From the NCBI GenBank assembly GCA_030765525.1, contig JAVCCK010000034.1, forward strand, positions 180,710 to 244,709: DNA of 64,000 nt, read 5' to 3'. Below, one piece after another: positions 1-9,890 of this stretch (the first letter of the stretch is position 1; each line of letters opens with the position of its first letter). Position numbers and translations under genes: made by a program. This stretch comes from Candidatus Lernaella stagnicola (GTDB taxonomy: Bacteria > Lernaellota > Lernaellaia > Lernaellales > Lernaellaceae). The notes under the pieces were generated by a model. The model was given only the letters and a program-made list of their open reading frames with translations. It was not told where the DNA came from and ran no database searches.

Positions 1-1
1 C

Positions 2-1429
2 CTTACCACCACCGATCCACTGCCGGAGATCGTCGGGCAGGATTACAGTGTCTATGACGGCTTGGCGGGTGTTTTCCCGGTCTTGCACGATCATGCCGGC
101 ACGTGGGTGTGGATTCCGATCGTGAACTACGAGGACAGCCGCATCCAACTTGGTGCGCAACTCATTATGGTCGACGCGGTGGAACGGAACTTGGTGTTCG
201 CTTTCTGGTACGTCGGTGAAGAAAGCCGGTACTCGTTGTTCTACGAGAACTACATGACGCCGGTGACACTCTGGTGCTCGCTGCACCGCATCTTCCCGGC
301 CGTGGCCAGTGACTTCGAGTTCTTCAACTTCGATGCGAAGATCAGCTTCGACGTTGCGTACTACTTGATCGGCATGCGTTACACGCTGTTCGGCGATAAC
401 CATCTCACGTTGTTCTACCAGTACTTCGATGTGCGCGCTGAGCAGCCGTCGCTGCGTTCACGCCAGTCCACGACGCGTTCGTTGAACTTCAATTGGACGC
501 GCGACTCCGTGTACCGCAGCGCTGTCGACGGCGGCATCAACCCGCGCGGCGGCAGCAAATTCCAGTGGGACTTCACGTTTGCCAGTCCGAAAATCTCGGA
601 ACCCTTCACCGGTGCGCCGATGGGCGCGGATCTATCCGACATCTGGAGCAATCCGGCAGTTACCGACGAGGAAGAGGCCCGGGCGAATCCGGACGAAGAC
701 TACTTGGTGCCGGACAATAGCTTCTGGCAAACATTGATTACGTACCGTAAGTACATCCCGTTCCCCTTCTGGGATATGGCGCCGCTCAACGATACGTGGG
801 CCGGCGTCAAGGGTTGGGATTGGGCCAACATGAACTTCGAACGGTGGAAGCGGCAACGCCACACCTTGATCATTAAGTTCATGGGCGGGTTCACCCACTC
901 CGACATCCCCGAAGGCTACGGTTGGGGTAACAGTTACGGCCGTGTCGGCATGTACGATCGCTTCAACGGCGGCGGCATGTGGGTTACCGGTACCGGCACC
1001 TTCTCGTTCAACGGGGCGTTCCTGGGGTATGAGAAGTACAGTCTGTCCGGCGAAACCATGGCCGTCATGGGATGGGAGTATCGCTACCCCTTGATGAAAG
1101 AGATGGACGTTCAATTGTGGGCGTTCTACTTTGACAAGATGTACATGTCGCTCTTCGGCAACGTGGGCAACTTGTGGTCGCACCCGACGAGTCGTGAAGG
1201 CTTGTACAACCTCAACACGATTTTCGACAAGAACTACGACGGCGAATTCAATCCGGAAGACGATTTGATTTCCGACGTCGGAATTGAGTTACGCCTCTCG
1301 ATGTTCATGTTTGCTTCGGGTTGGGACAGCTTCATCAAGATTGCCCACGGCTTCCAGGATCCCAGCCGGGAAGAAAAGCCTTTACGCTACTACATTGGTC
1401 TCGGCACCGGCTTCGATGACCGGTATTAA
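2..1429 (+). CDS. Outer-membrane beta-barrel protein, C-terminal part (5' end outside window)
   Basis: The reading frame is open from the first bases of the window, so the N-terminus lies to the left; a TTG at 62 is only an internal codon. The visible 475 residues alternate aromatic and polar residues in short strands and end in an aromatic residue (GTGFDDRY), as transmembrane beta-barrels do. A NPRGG segment near residue 180 and the closing strands resemble the bacterial surface antigen (D15/Omp85-like) barrel that often follows a TolB-like propeller. That assignment is inference; no propeller is visible here. Location is most likely the outer membrane. A lipoprotein gene follows after 36 bases, so the two may be co-transcribed. 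Confidence 0.6.
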   Translation, partial: LTTTDPLPEIVGQDYSVYDGLAGVFPVLHDHAGTWVWIPIVNYEDSRIQLGAQLIMVDAVERNLVFAFWYVGEESRYSLFYENYMTPVTLWCSLHRIFPAVASDFEFFNFDAKISFDVAYYLIGMRYTLFGDNHLTLFYQYFDVRAEQPSLRSRQSTTRSLNFNWTRDSVYRSAVDGGINPRGGSKFQWDFTFASPKISEPFTGAPMGADLSDIWSNPAVTDEEEARANPDEDYLVPDNSFWQTLITYRKYIPFPFWDMAPLNDTWAGVKGWDWANMNFERWKRQRHTLIIKFMGGFTHSDIPEGYGWGNSYGRVGMYDRFNGGGMWVTGTGTFSFNGAFLGYEKYSLSGETMAVMGWEYRYPLMKEMDVQLWAFYFDKMYMSLFGNVGNLWSHPTSREGLYNLNTIFDKNYDGEFNPEDDLISDVGIELRLSMFMFASGWDSFIKIAHGFQDPSREEKPLRYYIGLGTGFDDRY

Positions 1430-1465
1430 TAGGGGACGCATAAGATGACGCGGAGGAAACAACCC

Positions 1466-4018
1466 ATGAAACGCTCAGCGACAATCCTCGCGATTGCGTT
1501 GCTACTCACCGGCTTCTTGCTGGGCGGCTGTATCATCCTGGAAGAGGATGAAGAAGTCGATGAGCTGCCGGCCCGCGGGTACGGCACGCTAAAGCTCTCG
1601 ATCGACGATGTCGGCCCTTTTGACGAGTTCGACGAAGCCGGTCAACCAACAGGGCGTCGTGGTTTCATGTTCGACTTGGACCACGACGGCGACTTCGATT
1701 ACTTCTATCAAATCCGTCGGCCTTCGGCGGGTATCGTCGGCTTGAGTTTCGGCGCGGACGGCTTTGCCGACGGCGCTTTCCCTCAGGCGATGGTGATGAT
1801 GACCCCGGGCCAGACCGATTACGAGGTTCCGCTCGACAGCCTGACGACCTGGATTAACCAGGATCGCATCGTCGGCTATCGGCCTGCCAAGTATATCGAC
1901 CGGCCTGACGTTCTCGTGTACCGGAACCGCCTGTACGATCGAGAAGAAGAAGCACCGTTGACGGGCACACGCCAATCGATGCGGTTCCGCTTCCTCAATG
2001 TCGGCGTGATCAACGTCGGCGGCGGCGCCAATGCACCGATCGACGACGAGGATCCGATTTCGAACGACGATGTCGACGAACCGGATCTCTTGCCGGCGGC
2101 GTTCGGCGAACCGGACGCACGTTGTGACGATTGGTTCAGGCACTGCGAAAAGCTCGAGACTTGCGACCGCATGGATTGGTCGGTGCAGCAGTGTGCGGAT
2201 CACTTGTATCCGTACACCAACACCGCGCCGGGCCAGCGCTACATTCGCTGCCTCGGTGATTGTAAGACCGGTCAAAACTGCGACAAGTATCTGCCTTGCG
2301 TGGATGCCTGTTGGGCCGATAACTTCTCTGACGCATACGGATGTGAAAGCACTTACGGCCCCGATGCGGTTGACATCTTGCTCTTCGTTGAACGCGATGG
2401 CGCGCTCTTCCAAGTCGAGCAGGGCTACACCGTCCAGCAGGGCGAAAAGTTAGCGGTCTACATTTGGTATCGTGACGTGGAAGGGGACTTCGGCAACGGG
2501 CAGATCAACGTTCAAGGTATCCGCCCGAAATTGTCGGTACCCATCGACGTTCGGAGCGGTACGTTGGCTGATCGCACGCTAGTTGGTTTCACCGTCGCCA
2601 ATCCATTGCCGGCGGGTGAATACAAGCTGTCGGTCCGCTTGCGTGACAACGTTGACGAATGCGGTCGCGAAGGCGTTCCGTTCCCGGTGAGCTTTAATTC
2701 CGCCGGCGTGACGGGCGTCGACAACGCTCCGGTCGAACCGGGCGTGCGCAGCCTCAATCTGTACGAGACGTATGCGCGCAAGATCGACAAATACAATGCC
2801 GGTAAAGGCTTCATCGATGAATCCGTCGTGCTGCAAAAGGGCGACGAAGAAGGCTATCGCTTCCTGTACGAAATCACCGATTTCGACGTTGCGATCATTC
2901 AAGCCTACTTCTGGAGCTTCAGCGGCTTGGACGACTTCGATGTGCTGGATATCGACGAGTTGAATCAGTCGATCGTCACCACGACACAAGATGATCGCGG
3001 TACGAAGTTCGATCCTAGTGACGACATTCAGTCCTCGGCGTTCTACATCGACCAACCGATGGGCAGCGGCTTGTTCACCTTCTATGGTGACCGCGGCTGG
3101 AACATTTATCCGAAGGCTCCCTACGGCGCTGCGAATGACAATCAACCGTTCATTCGGGGCGACCTGGAAACGACTCGTGTTCACATTCCGTTCACGCCCT
3201 TCTACACGGTCGATCCAAAGTACACCGGCTGTGGAAATCTCTGCTCGCACTGGCTTTCGGTCCTCTACGACGAAGGCGGCGCGCTCGGCGGTTTCGATTC
3301 ACTCGAAGAGGCTGTGGCGAATTGCCAAGCCAACAGCGGCACCCAATATTGGGTTGCGGCCCTGCAATGCGTAAAACAATCGGATGACGGCGACAACGCC
3401 TGCCAGACGATCAACGATTGCTTGTCCGTACTCGGTGCGCCGCCAACCGGTGGCAACCGTGGGCTGTGTCAGACGCATGAAAACCTGACGCTCCCGGTTC
3501 GCGTGGTCGTTCCGCCCGAATATCTGGCGAATGACGAATACCGGCAGTTGTTGCTCAACGATCAAAACGATCCGAACTGGCGTCCGCTCAAACTCGCGTT
3601 GTTTGCCCAAACGGGTGGCGACACGGGGTTGTTGGTACCGGGTGGCGAGGAACTTGGTTTCCCGCAAGAAAACTACGACTTCACGTTGCCCTATGGACCG
3701 CATGTCCCGAACAGCGTGTTCCAAATCAGCACGCCGGAAGCCGGCAAACAGGCTCAGCTCAGCATGGGTTTGTTGAATGAGGAAACGGGACAGATCTACG
3801 GCGGCGCTTACAATGAGCCGAACGCGATCTACGAAGATGACGACTGGTACTGGCTGTTCATGTACAGCTACAACTGGGTTGGAATCGAGCAGGAAGGTTG
3901 GGGAGTCGGTGTTGTCTCCGGCAACACCATCTACGACTTCGTGAATCCGGCCAACGCCGCGATCACCGTCGTGTTTGGCGACCTGCGCTTCATCAGCAGC
4001 GGGTTCCTGAATCCCTAA
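1466..4018 (+). CDS. Large Cys-containing lipoprotein of unknown function
   Basis: An 850-residue protein. The start at 1466 is preferred over the in-frame ATG at 1445 because GGAGG lies 8 bases upstream of it and it begins a clean lipoprotein signal: basic MKRS, a hydrophobic stretch, then lipobox LLGGC with Cys22. An acidic linker follows. Residues about 215-285 hold a dense Cys cluster (CDDW, HCEKLETC, CLGDC, PCVDACW) similar in spacing to the Cys-rich domains of the lipoproteins at 25030, 25827 and 53717; a second cluster lies around residue 590-650. The remainder looks like beta-rich extracellular domains. I do not recognise a family. It follows the barrel gene by 36 bases and is closed by a strong terminator, so the pair may be one unit. 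Confidence 0.8.
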   Translation: MKRSATILAIALLLTGFLLGGCIILEEDEEVDELPARGYGTLKLSIDDVGPFDEFDEAGQPTGRRGFMFDLDHDGDFDYFYQIRRPSAGIVGLSFGADGFADGAFPQAMVMMTPGQTDYEVPLDSLTTWINQDRIVGYRPAKYIDRPDVLVYRNRLYDREEEAPLTGTRQSMRFRFLNVGVINVGGGANAPIDDEDPISNDDVDEPDLLPAAFGEPDARCDDWFRHCEKLETCDRMDWSVQQCADHLYPYTNTAPGQRYIRCLGDCKTGQNCDKYLPCVDACWADNFSDAYGCESTYGPDAVDILLFVERDGALFQVEQGYTVQQGEKLAVYIWYRDVEGDFGNGQINVQGIRPKLSVPIDVRSGTLADRTLVGFTVANPLPAGEYKLSVRLRDNVDECGREGVPFPVSFNSAGVTGVDNAPVEPGVRSLNLYETYARKIDKYNAGKGFIDESVVLQKGDEEGYRFLYEITDFDVAIIQAYFWSFSGLDDFDVLDIDELNQSIVTTTQDDRGTKFDPSDDIQSSAFYIDQPMGSGLFTFYGDRGWNIYPKAPYGAANDNQPFIRGDLETTRVHIPFTPFYTVDPKYTGCGNLCSHWLSVLYDEGGALGGFDSLEEAVANCQANSGTQYWVAALQCVKQSDDGDNACQTINDCLSVLGAPPTGGNRGLCQTHENLTLPVRVVVPPEYLANDEYRQLLLNDQNDPNWRPLKLALFAQTGGDTGLLVPGGEELGFPQENYDFTLPYGPHVPNSVFQISTPEAGKQAQLSMGLLNEETGQIYGGAYNEPNAIYEDDDWYWLFMYSYNWVGIEQEGWGVGVVSGNTIYDFVNPANAAITVVFGDLRFISSGFLNP

Positions 4019-4040
4019 TCGTAAAAGACAGAGTTCGAAA

Positions 4041-4068
4041 GGAGCGGCTTCGGCCGCTCCTTTTTTTT
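4041..4068 (+). terminator. Intrinsic terminator after the large lipoprotein gene
   Basis: GGAGCGGC, a TTCG tetraloop, GCCGCTCC, then eight T residues. It is a textbook rho-independent terminator placed 22 bases after the lipoprotein stop codon. Confidence 0.93.
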
Positions 4069-4082
4069 GATATGCTGTAGGT

Positions 4083-6350
4083 ATGAATCGGATCGAGCAG
4101 CTATCCCGTCCACGAACGACGTTGTTACTCTTCGCCAGCGGCGCGTTTGCGCTTGTGTCTCAGACGGTATTATTGCGCCAGTTCATTGTCGCTGTGGGCG
4201 GTAACGAGGCGGCAATCGGCCTCTATTTCGCTATGTGGTTCGCGGGCATCGGCATCGGCGCGGCCGTCGCGGGACGAAGGAGAGGGCCGGCGCGTGTCTC
4301 TCTATTGCGCGTAGCGTTTGCGGTTGGCGCAGTGTTACCGCCGCTGTTGCTCGTCGTCATGAAACTCGTACCGGTGTGGTCGGGCGGCGATGCAACGCAA
4401 GTGGCCGGATGGGGCGCCACGTCGGTGACGGCAGCGCTCGCTTCGCCCGCCGGTTTCTGGGTCGGATGGACCTTTCCCCTCATCGCCGCAACGCGCGCCG
4501 CGGATCGCTCCGTGATCGGTAACATGTTTGTCGCCGAAGCCGGAGGTAGCGCGGCGGCCGGCCTACTGTTTTCATTCCTTTTGGCGTTGTGGACCCCGCC
4601 GTTCGGTGCGGCCTTGGCGGCCTCGGCGATTCTCATCGGCGGCGCGTCGGCGTTGTTTTCAAAGCGACTGGTTTACGTGGCGGCGGGCGCTGCGGCGATC
4701 GGCCTATTCCTCCTCACGTTTAGTTCGCCGGTTCAACGTATCGAACAAAGCATCGAGAGCCTCCGATTCGCGGCGCTGGAGACCGGTTCGAGCTTCGACC
4801 GCTCGGTACAAACGCGGTACCAAAACGTCACCTTCGCGCGAAGCGGAGACCAGGTGCAGATATACGGCAATGGCGTTTACCTCGATAGCTTCCCTGATGT
4901 CTTCGTGTATCGCCAACAAGCGGCGCTTTTGCTCAGTCAACACCCGAACCCGCGGCGCGTTTTGTTGCTCGGCGGCGGCTTGAACGGCTTGGCGGCCGAA
5001 TTACTGGCTGCGTCGGTCGTTGAATCGGTGGAAATCGTCGCGCTCGACGAGGAATACGGCCGGGAGATGATCGCCCGTCTGCCGCCGGAACAACAGCGAT
5101 TGTTGCGTCATCCGCGCCTGACGATTACCTATCAGGATCCCCGCCGGTATCTTCGCGCCGCGGGCCCGGCGGTCGACCTGGCCGTCGTCATCGCGCCGGA
5201 CCCGTCCACGGCGTTGATCGGTCGGCTGTTCACCGTGGAGTTTTTCCGCGAAGTGCGCGCCCGTCTGGCCGACGGCGGCGTGTTCATGACGTCAGTCACC
5301 GGCTCCGAGAACTACCTGGGCGACGAAATCGGGGGCTACGTCGGGGCCATCAAGGCGTCGCTGGACCGCGCGTTTGCCGGCGTTCTTGTACTACCGGGGG
5401 AACAGACGTGGTTCGTCGCCAAAACGGCGGCCGCGCCCAACGAGGACCCGGCGCGCATGCGCGAAAATTACGCCGCCGCGTTTCGCGGCGCACCGCCGCT
5501 GCCGGTGGAAGTCGTGGATCAATTCGTCGTTCCCGAACGTATCGACAGCTTCGCCGCGCAACTGAAAGCGGTGCGTGCCGAGCCCAATACGCAGATGCGT
5601 CCCGTGGCCTTTCTCGCGTTCTTGCGCGTCTGGGATCGTTATGCCGGCGGGGGATTAGGCGGCGTGTTGTCTCTGTTATCGCGCGCCAACACGAATTTCT
5701 GGATGAAGTTCTGGACTGCGGTGGCGATGTTGTTGATCGCGGCGTCGCTGATGGGAAAAAGCGAAAAGTTGGATCGGCGCTGCGGAATGATCAGCCTGAC
5801 AACGACCGGTTTTGCGGCGATGGGCTTGGTGATCGTTATCACGCTCGCCTATCAGTCGTTTATCGGCAACATGTACCAGATGATCGCGCTGCTGATCGGG
5901 CTCTACATGGCGGGGTTGGCGCTGGGCGGTTATACGGCCACGAGGTTGGTGGAGCGAGGCGCCGCACCGCTGCGGTTGCTGATGCTGGGCGACTTCCTTT
6001 TCGCTGCCGTCGCGTTCGTGTTGGCAATCAGCCTGCCGAGCGCCGGATCGTGGTCGGTGACGCCGGCGGCGGTGTTCCTGCTCAGCATTGTTTGCGCGGG
6101 CGGCTTTGCGGCTGGAACCGCGTTCCCGCTGACGGCCGAATTGCTGGCGGCGGCGGGCGAGGGCGTCGGCGTGCGGGCTGGACGCGTGGAAATGGCGGAC
6201 CACCTTGCGGCCCTGGTCGGCGCGTTGGTGGTTGGCCTTTGGCTGCTGCCGACGGCGGGATTAGTCGGCGCGAGTGTGGGCTTGGCGATCCTCAAAGGTG
6301 CGGCAGGGACCGCGGCGGGCGTTGGCTCGAAACGGCGGCCGGCGAAATGA
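4083..6350 (+). CDS. Polytopic membrane protein with embedded spermidine-synthase-like domain
   Basis: 755 residues. Residues about 15-225 form several hydrophobic helices. Residues about 240-480 contain a Rossmann methyltransferase-like fold resembling spermidine synthase: VLLLGGGLNG (nucleotide/dcSAM loop), EIVALDEEY (acidic residue at the end of strand 2), TYQDPRRYL and an Asp-Ala-like VIAPDP segment. Residues about 530-750 form a second block of helices. This architecture matches the membrane-fused spermidine synthase family common in Gram-negative bacteria, whose substrate is often unknown. Aminopropyl transfer is a family inference. No clear Shine-Dalgarno precedes the ATG; a TATGCT hexamer ends only six bases before it, so a leaderless message is possible. 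Confidence 0.78.
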   Translation: MNRIEQLSRPRTTLLLFASGAFALVSQTVLLRQFIVAVGGNEAAIGLYFAMWFAGIGIGAAVAGRRRGPARVSLLRVAFAVGAVLPPLLLVVMKLVPVWSGGDATQVAGWGATSVTAALASPAGFWVGWTFPLIAATRAADRSVIGNMFVAEAGGSAAAGLLFSFLLALWTPPFGAALAASAILIGGASALFSKRLVYVAAGAAAIGLFLLTFSSPVQRIEQSIESLRFAALETGSSFDRSVQTRYQNVTFARSGDQVQIYGNGVYLDSFPDVFVYRQQAALLLSQHPNPRRVLLLGGGLNGLAAELLAASVVESVEIVALDEEYGREMIARLPPEQQRLLRHPRLTITYQDPRRYLRAAGPAVDLAVVIAPDPSTALIGRLFTVEFFREVRARLADGGVFMTSVTGSENYLGDEIGGYVGAIKASLDRAFAGVLVLPGEQTWFVAKTAAAPNEDPARMRENYAAAFRGAPPLPVEVVDQFVVPERIDSFAAQLKAVRAEPNTQMRPVAFLAFLRVWDRYAGGGLGGVLSLLSRANTNFWMKFWTAVAMLLIAASLMGKSEKLDRRCGMISLTTTGFAAMGLVIVITLAYQSFIGNMYQMIALLIGLYMAGLALGGYTATRLVERGAAPLRLLMLGDFLFAAVAFVLAISLPSAGSWSVTPAAVFLLSIVCAGGFAAGTAFPLTAELLAAAGEGVGVRAGRVEMADHLAALVGALVVGLWLLPTAGLVGASVGLAILKGAAGTAAGVGSKRRPAK

Positions 6351-6354
6351 GCGC

Positions 6355-6383
6355 TTGCAGCGTTGCGCGATTTATTGTAATAA
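6355..6383 (+). promoter_or_regulatory. Promoter of the tRNA-Val gene
   Basis: TTGCAG, 17 bases, TAATAA. The predicted start of transcription is about 6390, just before the mature tRNA 5' end at 6397. Confidence 0.55.
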
Positions 6384-6396
6384 GACAGGACTTTTC

Positions 6397-6468
6397 GGGC
6401 GGTTAACTCAGCGGTAGAGTGCCATCCTCACACGGTGGAAGTCGCTGGTTCGAATCCAGTACCGCCCA
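6397..6468 (+). tRNA. tRNA-Val (anticodon CAC)
   Basis: A complete cloverleaf is visible. The acceptor stem is GGGCGGT with ACCGCCC. The D-stem is ACTC with GAGT. The anticodon stem is CCATC with GGTGG around loop CTCACAC, giving anticodon CAC at 6429-6431 (reads GUG valine codons). The T-arm is GCTGG TTCGAAT CCAGT. The discriminator base is A at 6468. The CCA end is not encoded, so it must be added by the nucleotidyltransferase. Confidence 0.95.
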
Positions 6469-6485
6469 ATGCAAACGTCCGATTT

Positions 6486-6514
6486 CCGCCCACTTTCGGC
6501 GGCATTTTTATTTT
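6486..6514 (+). terminator. Probable terminator of the tRNA transcript
   Basis: CCGCC, a seven-base loop, GGCGG, then CATTTTTATTTT. The stem is short but GC-rich, and the T-rich tail lies between the tRNA and the next start codon. Confidence 0.5.
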
Positions 6515-6534
6515 CGGATCTCGACGGGAGAGAC

Positions 6535-7923
6535 ATGCGCGGCTCTGCATTTTTCATTGCGCTTCTGATCGCGCTGTTGTGTTGCGGCGGTTGCGCTACA
6601 TTCTCCGGCGGCAAAGCCAAGCAGAGCGCGCCGCCGACGGTTCCCGAGTTGGCCCCTGCGGTTGCCGTGCAGATAACGCCCGCCGAAACCGCCTTGCCCG
6701 AAGAATTATACAACGACGCGCGCGAGCGATACCTCAAAGCGGTCGAACTGACTCAGGCAAAAAAATACGACGAAGCGCTGATCGCCAACAGGCAGACGCT
6801 CGAGTTGCTTGCCAAACCCTACGATCGCACGAAGGACGAAGTCCTCACGCGCAAGATCGATTCGCTTTACTTCGAGGTTTGCCTGGCCCAGGTGCGGATC
6901 GGGCGAATCACAGGCCGTTTCTCGCCGGTGCCGATCGAAAAAAAGCTCATCGGCATCGCCTTCAACGAAGAAGTGCAGCGCTGGTTGGCCTACTACGTGG
7001 GGCCGGGGCGCGCCAGCATGCAGAAGTACCTGTCGCGCTCGACACGCTATTTGCCGATGATTCGCAAAACTCTGGCCGAAGAAGGGGTTCCCGAAGATAT
7101 CGGTTATTTGCCGATCATTGAGAGCGGCTTTTCGGCCTACGCCTACAGCCCCGCCGCGGCGGTCGGCATGTGGCAGTTTATTGCGGCAACCGGAAAAACC
7201 TACGGGCTGACCATCAACACCTGGGTGGACGAACGTCGCGATCCGGAAAAAGCCACGGGCGCTGCGGCGCGGTATCTGAAGGACCTGCACGAATCTTTAG
7301 GCGATTGGGCGCTGGCCCTGGCGGCCTACAATTGCGGTGAGGGCCGTGTCAACGGGGCGATCCGTAACGCCGGGCACCGCGACTATTGGGGCCTGTCTCT
7401 GCCGGCTGAGACCCGCTCGTACGTGCCGAAGTACTTTGCGGCGGTGCTGATCGCCCGCGATCCGGAAATGTACGGCATGTACGTTACGCCCGAAGACCCG
7501 CTGGAGGTCTCGCGTGTCGAACTAAACGGCGTGGTATCGATTAAGGCCTTCGCCCAGTACGCCGGGGTCTCCTACGAAGATCTCAAGGCCATGAATCCCG
7601 AGTTGCTGGGGACGCACACACCGCCGAAAGTGGCCAACTACCGGATCAACGTGCCGACGGCCGGTGTCGCGGCCATCAAGCAGAAGCTGACCGAGGCGAA
7701 GGTAGGCAATCCTTACCTGAGCAAGAAGGAAATCGCCAAGCTGTCCCGCCCCAAAGGCCGTGGCGGCATCATCATCTACCGTGTCAAAAAGGGCGACAGT
7801 TTGGGCAAGATCGCCCGCAAATACCGCACGACGGTGAAGATGATACTCCGCTACAATCGCGTCAATCCACGGCGGCTGCAAATCGGGCAGAAGCTGCGCA
7901 TTCCGGTTGGCCGCAAGCGCTGA
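6535..7923 (+). CDS. mltD: LysM-containing lytic transglycosylase lipoprotein (MltD-like)
   Basis: 462 residues. The start at 6535 follows GGGAGA; the in-frame ATG at 6469 would overlap the tRNA end. A lipoprotein signal ends at CCGGC (Cys20). Residues about 155-300 are an SLT domain: [21 protein letters not shown], catalytic Glu196 in [14 protein letters not shown], then [11 protein letters not shown] LysM domain ([16 protein letters not shown]) sits at about 415-460. It should cleave the MurNAc-GlcNAc bond with formation of 1,6-anhydroMurNAc, acting from the periplasmic face of a membrane. It shares no promoter with its convergent neighbour; their stop codons abut exactly at 7923/7924. The family assignment is firm; orthology to E. 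coli MltD is likely. Confidence 0.93.
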   Translation: MRGSAFFIALLIALLCCGGCATFSGGKAKQSAPPTVPELAPAVAVQITPAETALPEELYNDARERYLKAVELTQAKKYDEALIANRQTLELLAKPYDRTKDEVLTRKIDSLYFEVCLAQVRIGRITGRFSPVPIEKKLIGIAFNEEVQRWLAYYVGPGRASMQKYLSRSTRYLPMIRKTLAEEGVPEDIGYLPIIESGFSAYAYSPAAAVGMWQFIAATGKTYGLTINTWVDERRDPEKATGAAARYLKDLHESLGDWALALAAYNCGEGRVNGAIRNAGHRDYWGLSLPAETRSYVPKYFAAVLIARDPEMYGMYVTPEDPLEVSRVELNGVVSIKAFAQYAGVSYEDLKAMNPELLGTHTPPKVANYRINVPTAGVAAIKQKLTEAKVGNPYLSKKEIAKLSRPKGRGGIIIYRVKKGDSLGKIARKYRTTVKMILRYNRVNPRRLQIGQKLRIPVGRKR

Positions 7924-9873
7924 TTATTCCAAAACATCGAAGCTGAAAGAACGGTTCGCGCGATTCCCGGCGCGATCGCTAAGGGCGACGGACAAGGTGT
8001 GCCGCCCCGGTGCCAACGAAGCGGCCGGTCGCAGGCGAAACTGTTTCTTGTAGGGCTGGAATTCGACGATCTGCGCTTTGCCGTCGAGGGCAACGCGAAT
8101 CGCGCGGTCGGATATCCCGCTGCCGCGATCGGTCACGAACACCCGTATCCAGGGGCGGCGACTCTTCTCGACCAGCATCTCCCCGATCTCTGGCGCTTCC
8201 ACATCGCGCAACAACGCATAGGTTCCCAACAAGGGGACTGCGGCTCTGTGGCCCTTCTCCAAATGCCACCACGTGCCGCGGTCGAATAAATAGAGACCGA
8301 GGCCGGCGCTTTTCACGCCCGGGGGGAGGTGAATGGTCAGGCGCGGTTTCTTACGCAAGGGTTCCCACGGCTCACCGAAGGAATACGCTTTGCCGACCGC
8401 CGCCGCCCACGCGGGAACGCGGGGTGCGCTTTCCGAAATGCGGATCAAAGTCGAATCGTAGGTCGACGCGGCCGGAAACGACAGACGGGCCCGACCGTCC
8501 GGACTGCGCAACTCGGTGGCCGATTTGGCGACGGCAAACCGGAACGTCCGGCTATCGAAACGACCGCCGACGCCGACCACGATGCGCAGCGTCGCGTTAC
8601 GGTCGCGCGGTACATGCACGGCGAGGTGATGACGTTTGCCGTGGGCCGTGTGGCGAAACCGTGCGGTCTTGATCTGCCGTCCCGGTGGATCGACCGTCGC
8701 GGCAAACGTAATGTCGTCAGCCACGCCGCCGGCGACGGTGAAGCTCATCACGGCGTACGTGCGCCGCCATTCCATTTCGACATCGCGCAGAAAATCCGTG
8801 TCGTCCGTCGAGGGCGAGGGAGCGGCCGCAGGTGTCAACGCGGCGACTGCTTCGGTGGACAGAACACGAATCGGCACGAGGACGACGGTTCGGTTTCCTT
8901 TTTCGTCCAGCGCGGTCACCGTGATTTGGTGCGACCCGGGCGAGAGGTCGTCCAATTTACCGCTGAGGTTGCTCGGCTGATGAAACGCGGTCGACCCGAA
9001 CAATCGATACATGCGGATGAAGAAACGCCGCTGCAGCGAGGCGAGGCGGGTGTCGTAACTCAGCGCGCTGATGTGCGCCTGCCCGTAGCCCACCGAAGTG
9101 AAGCGGTGCCGGAATACGTCGCGGCCATCCACTTGCAGGTGCAGTTCGGCCGGTGCCAAGTCGCGGTCGCTACGCGGCTGCCGATCGTAGGCTTCGATCT
9201 CCACGCCCACGCGGCCTGCGATTTCCACCGGGGAAACGTCACCTCCGGCGGGGATGGGAACGATTTTCGGCATGACATCGCCGTCGACCAGACTGTCGAA
9301 ACTAAGTGGCACAAAACGCAGGGCGCGGATCACCGGCGGCATGTCGTCGGGGAGCGGGAAATCGTGCCGCAAGGGGTTAAGAGGGCGACCGCTCGCGCCA
9401 CGGATCTCAAAATGCAGATGGGACACGTCGGTGCCGGCGTCCCCGGCAAAACCGATGATTTCCCCTTGCTCGACCGAAAGTGCTTCGGCTTTGTTCAGCG
9501 TCCAATCGAGGCGATAGCCGCCGCGCGCGCGCTGTCGTTTTTCGACTTGCGCTGCGATCTTCGGCGCGAAGCCGTCGAGGTGTCCGTATACGGCGGTTCG
9601 GCCGTCGCGCAGTCGTTGGTACAAGACCTTGCCATAGCCGTAAGGCGAGCATTTGATGCGGTAGATGACGCCGTCGTCAACGGCTCGAACGGGCGTGCCG
9701 AGGCGGTGAAATGTCCAGAGGTCGAGTCCGAGGTGGGCGTGGCCGTGTCGATACTGACCGTAATTACTCGACACCGAGGGCGGCGCGTCCAAGGGGTAGA
9801 TAAGTCCGGCAAGCGCAGGACCTGCGGATAGGAAAACAACGAGCAGAGCGAGAAAGGTCGACCGGCGTGCCAT
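7924..9873 (-). CDS. M23 (LytM-type) peptidoglycan endopeptidase
   Basis: 649 residues with a signal peptide (MARRSTFLALLVVFLSAG, cleavage after ALA). The M23 metal-binding residues are present: His47 and Asp51 in HLGLD, His98 in VYGHLD, and HLH at 152-154. Residues beyond about 170 contain Ig-like beta domains without recognised motifs. It should hydrolyse peptide cross-links in the periplasm. The upstream gene ends at 9891; a GTG at 9894 overlaps that stop codon (GTGA), so translation may start there instead, seven codons earlier, with coupling. The ATG at 9873 was chosen because it gives the cleaner signal peptide. It lies downstream of the MepA-like gene and is probably in one operon with it. 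Confidence 0.9.
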   Translation of the reverse strand: MARRSTFLALLVVFLSAGPALAGLIYPLDAPPSVSSNYGQYRHGHAHLGLDLWTFHRLGTPVRAVDDGVIYRIKCSPYGYGKVLYQRLRDGRTAVYGHLDGFAPKIAAQVEKRQRARGGYRLDWTLNKAEALSVEQGEIIGFAGDAGTDVSHLHFEIRGASGRPLNPLRHDFPLPDDMPPVIRALRFVPLSFDSLVDGDVMPKIVPIPAGGDVSPVEIAGRVGVEIEAYDRQPRSDRDLAPAELHLQVDGRDVFRHRFTSVGYGQAHISALSYDTRLASLQRRFFIRMYRLFGSTAFHQPSNLSGKLDDLSPGSHQITVTALDEKGNRTVVLVPIRVLSTEAVAALTPAAAPSPSTDDTDFLRDVEMEWRRTYAVMSFTVAGGVADDITFAATVDPPGRQIKTARFRHTAHGKRHHLAVHVPRDRNATLRIVVGVGGRFDSRTFRFAVAKSATELRSPDGRARLSFPAASTYDSTLIRISESAPRVPAWAAAVGKAYSFGEPWEPLRKKPRLTIHLPPGVKSAGLGLYLFDRGTWWHLEKGHRAAVPLLGTYALLRDVEAPEIGEMLVEKSRRPWIRVFVTDRGSGISDRAIRVALDGKAQIVEFQPYKKQFRLRPAASLAPGRHTLSVALSDRAGNRANRSFSFDVLE

Positions 9874-9890
9874 CAATCGCCGGACGGTCG

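Noticed and set aside
2..64. TTG at 62 as the start of the first gene
   Set aside because: The frame is open to the window edge and the protein is clearly the C-terminal part of a larger barrel protein.
8329..9831. 500-residue plus-strand frame
   Set aside because: It is antisense to the M23 endopeptidase gene, which has clear catalytic motifs; the plus-strand protein is Arg/Gly-rich with no recognisable domain.
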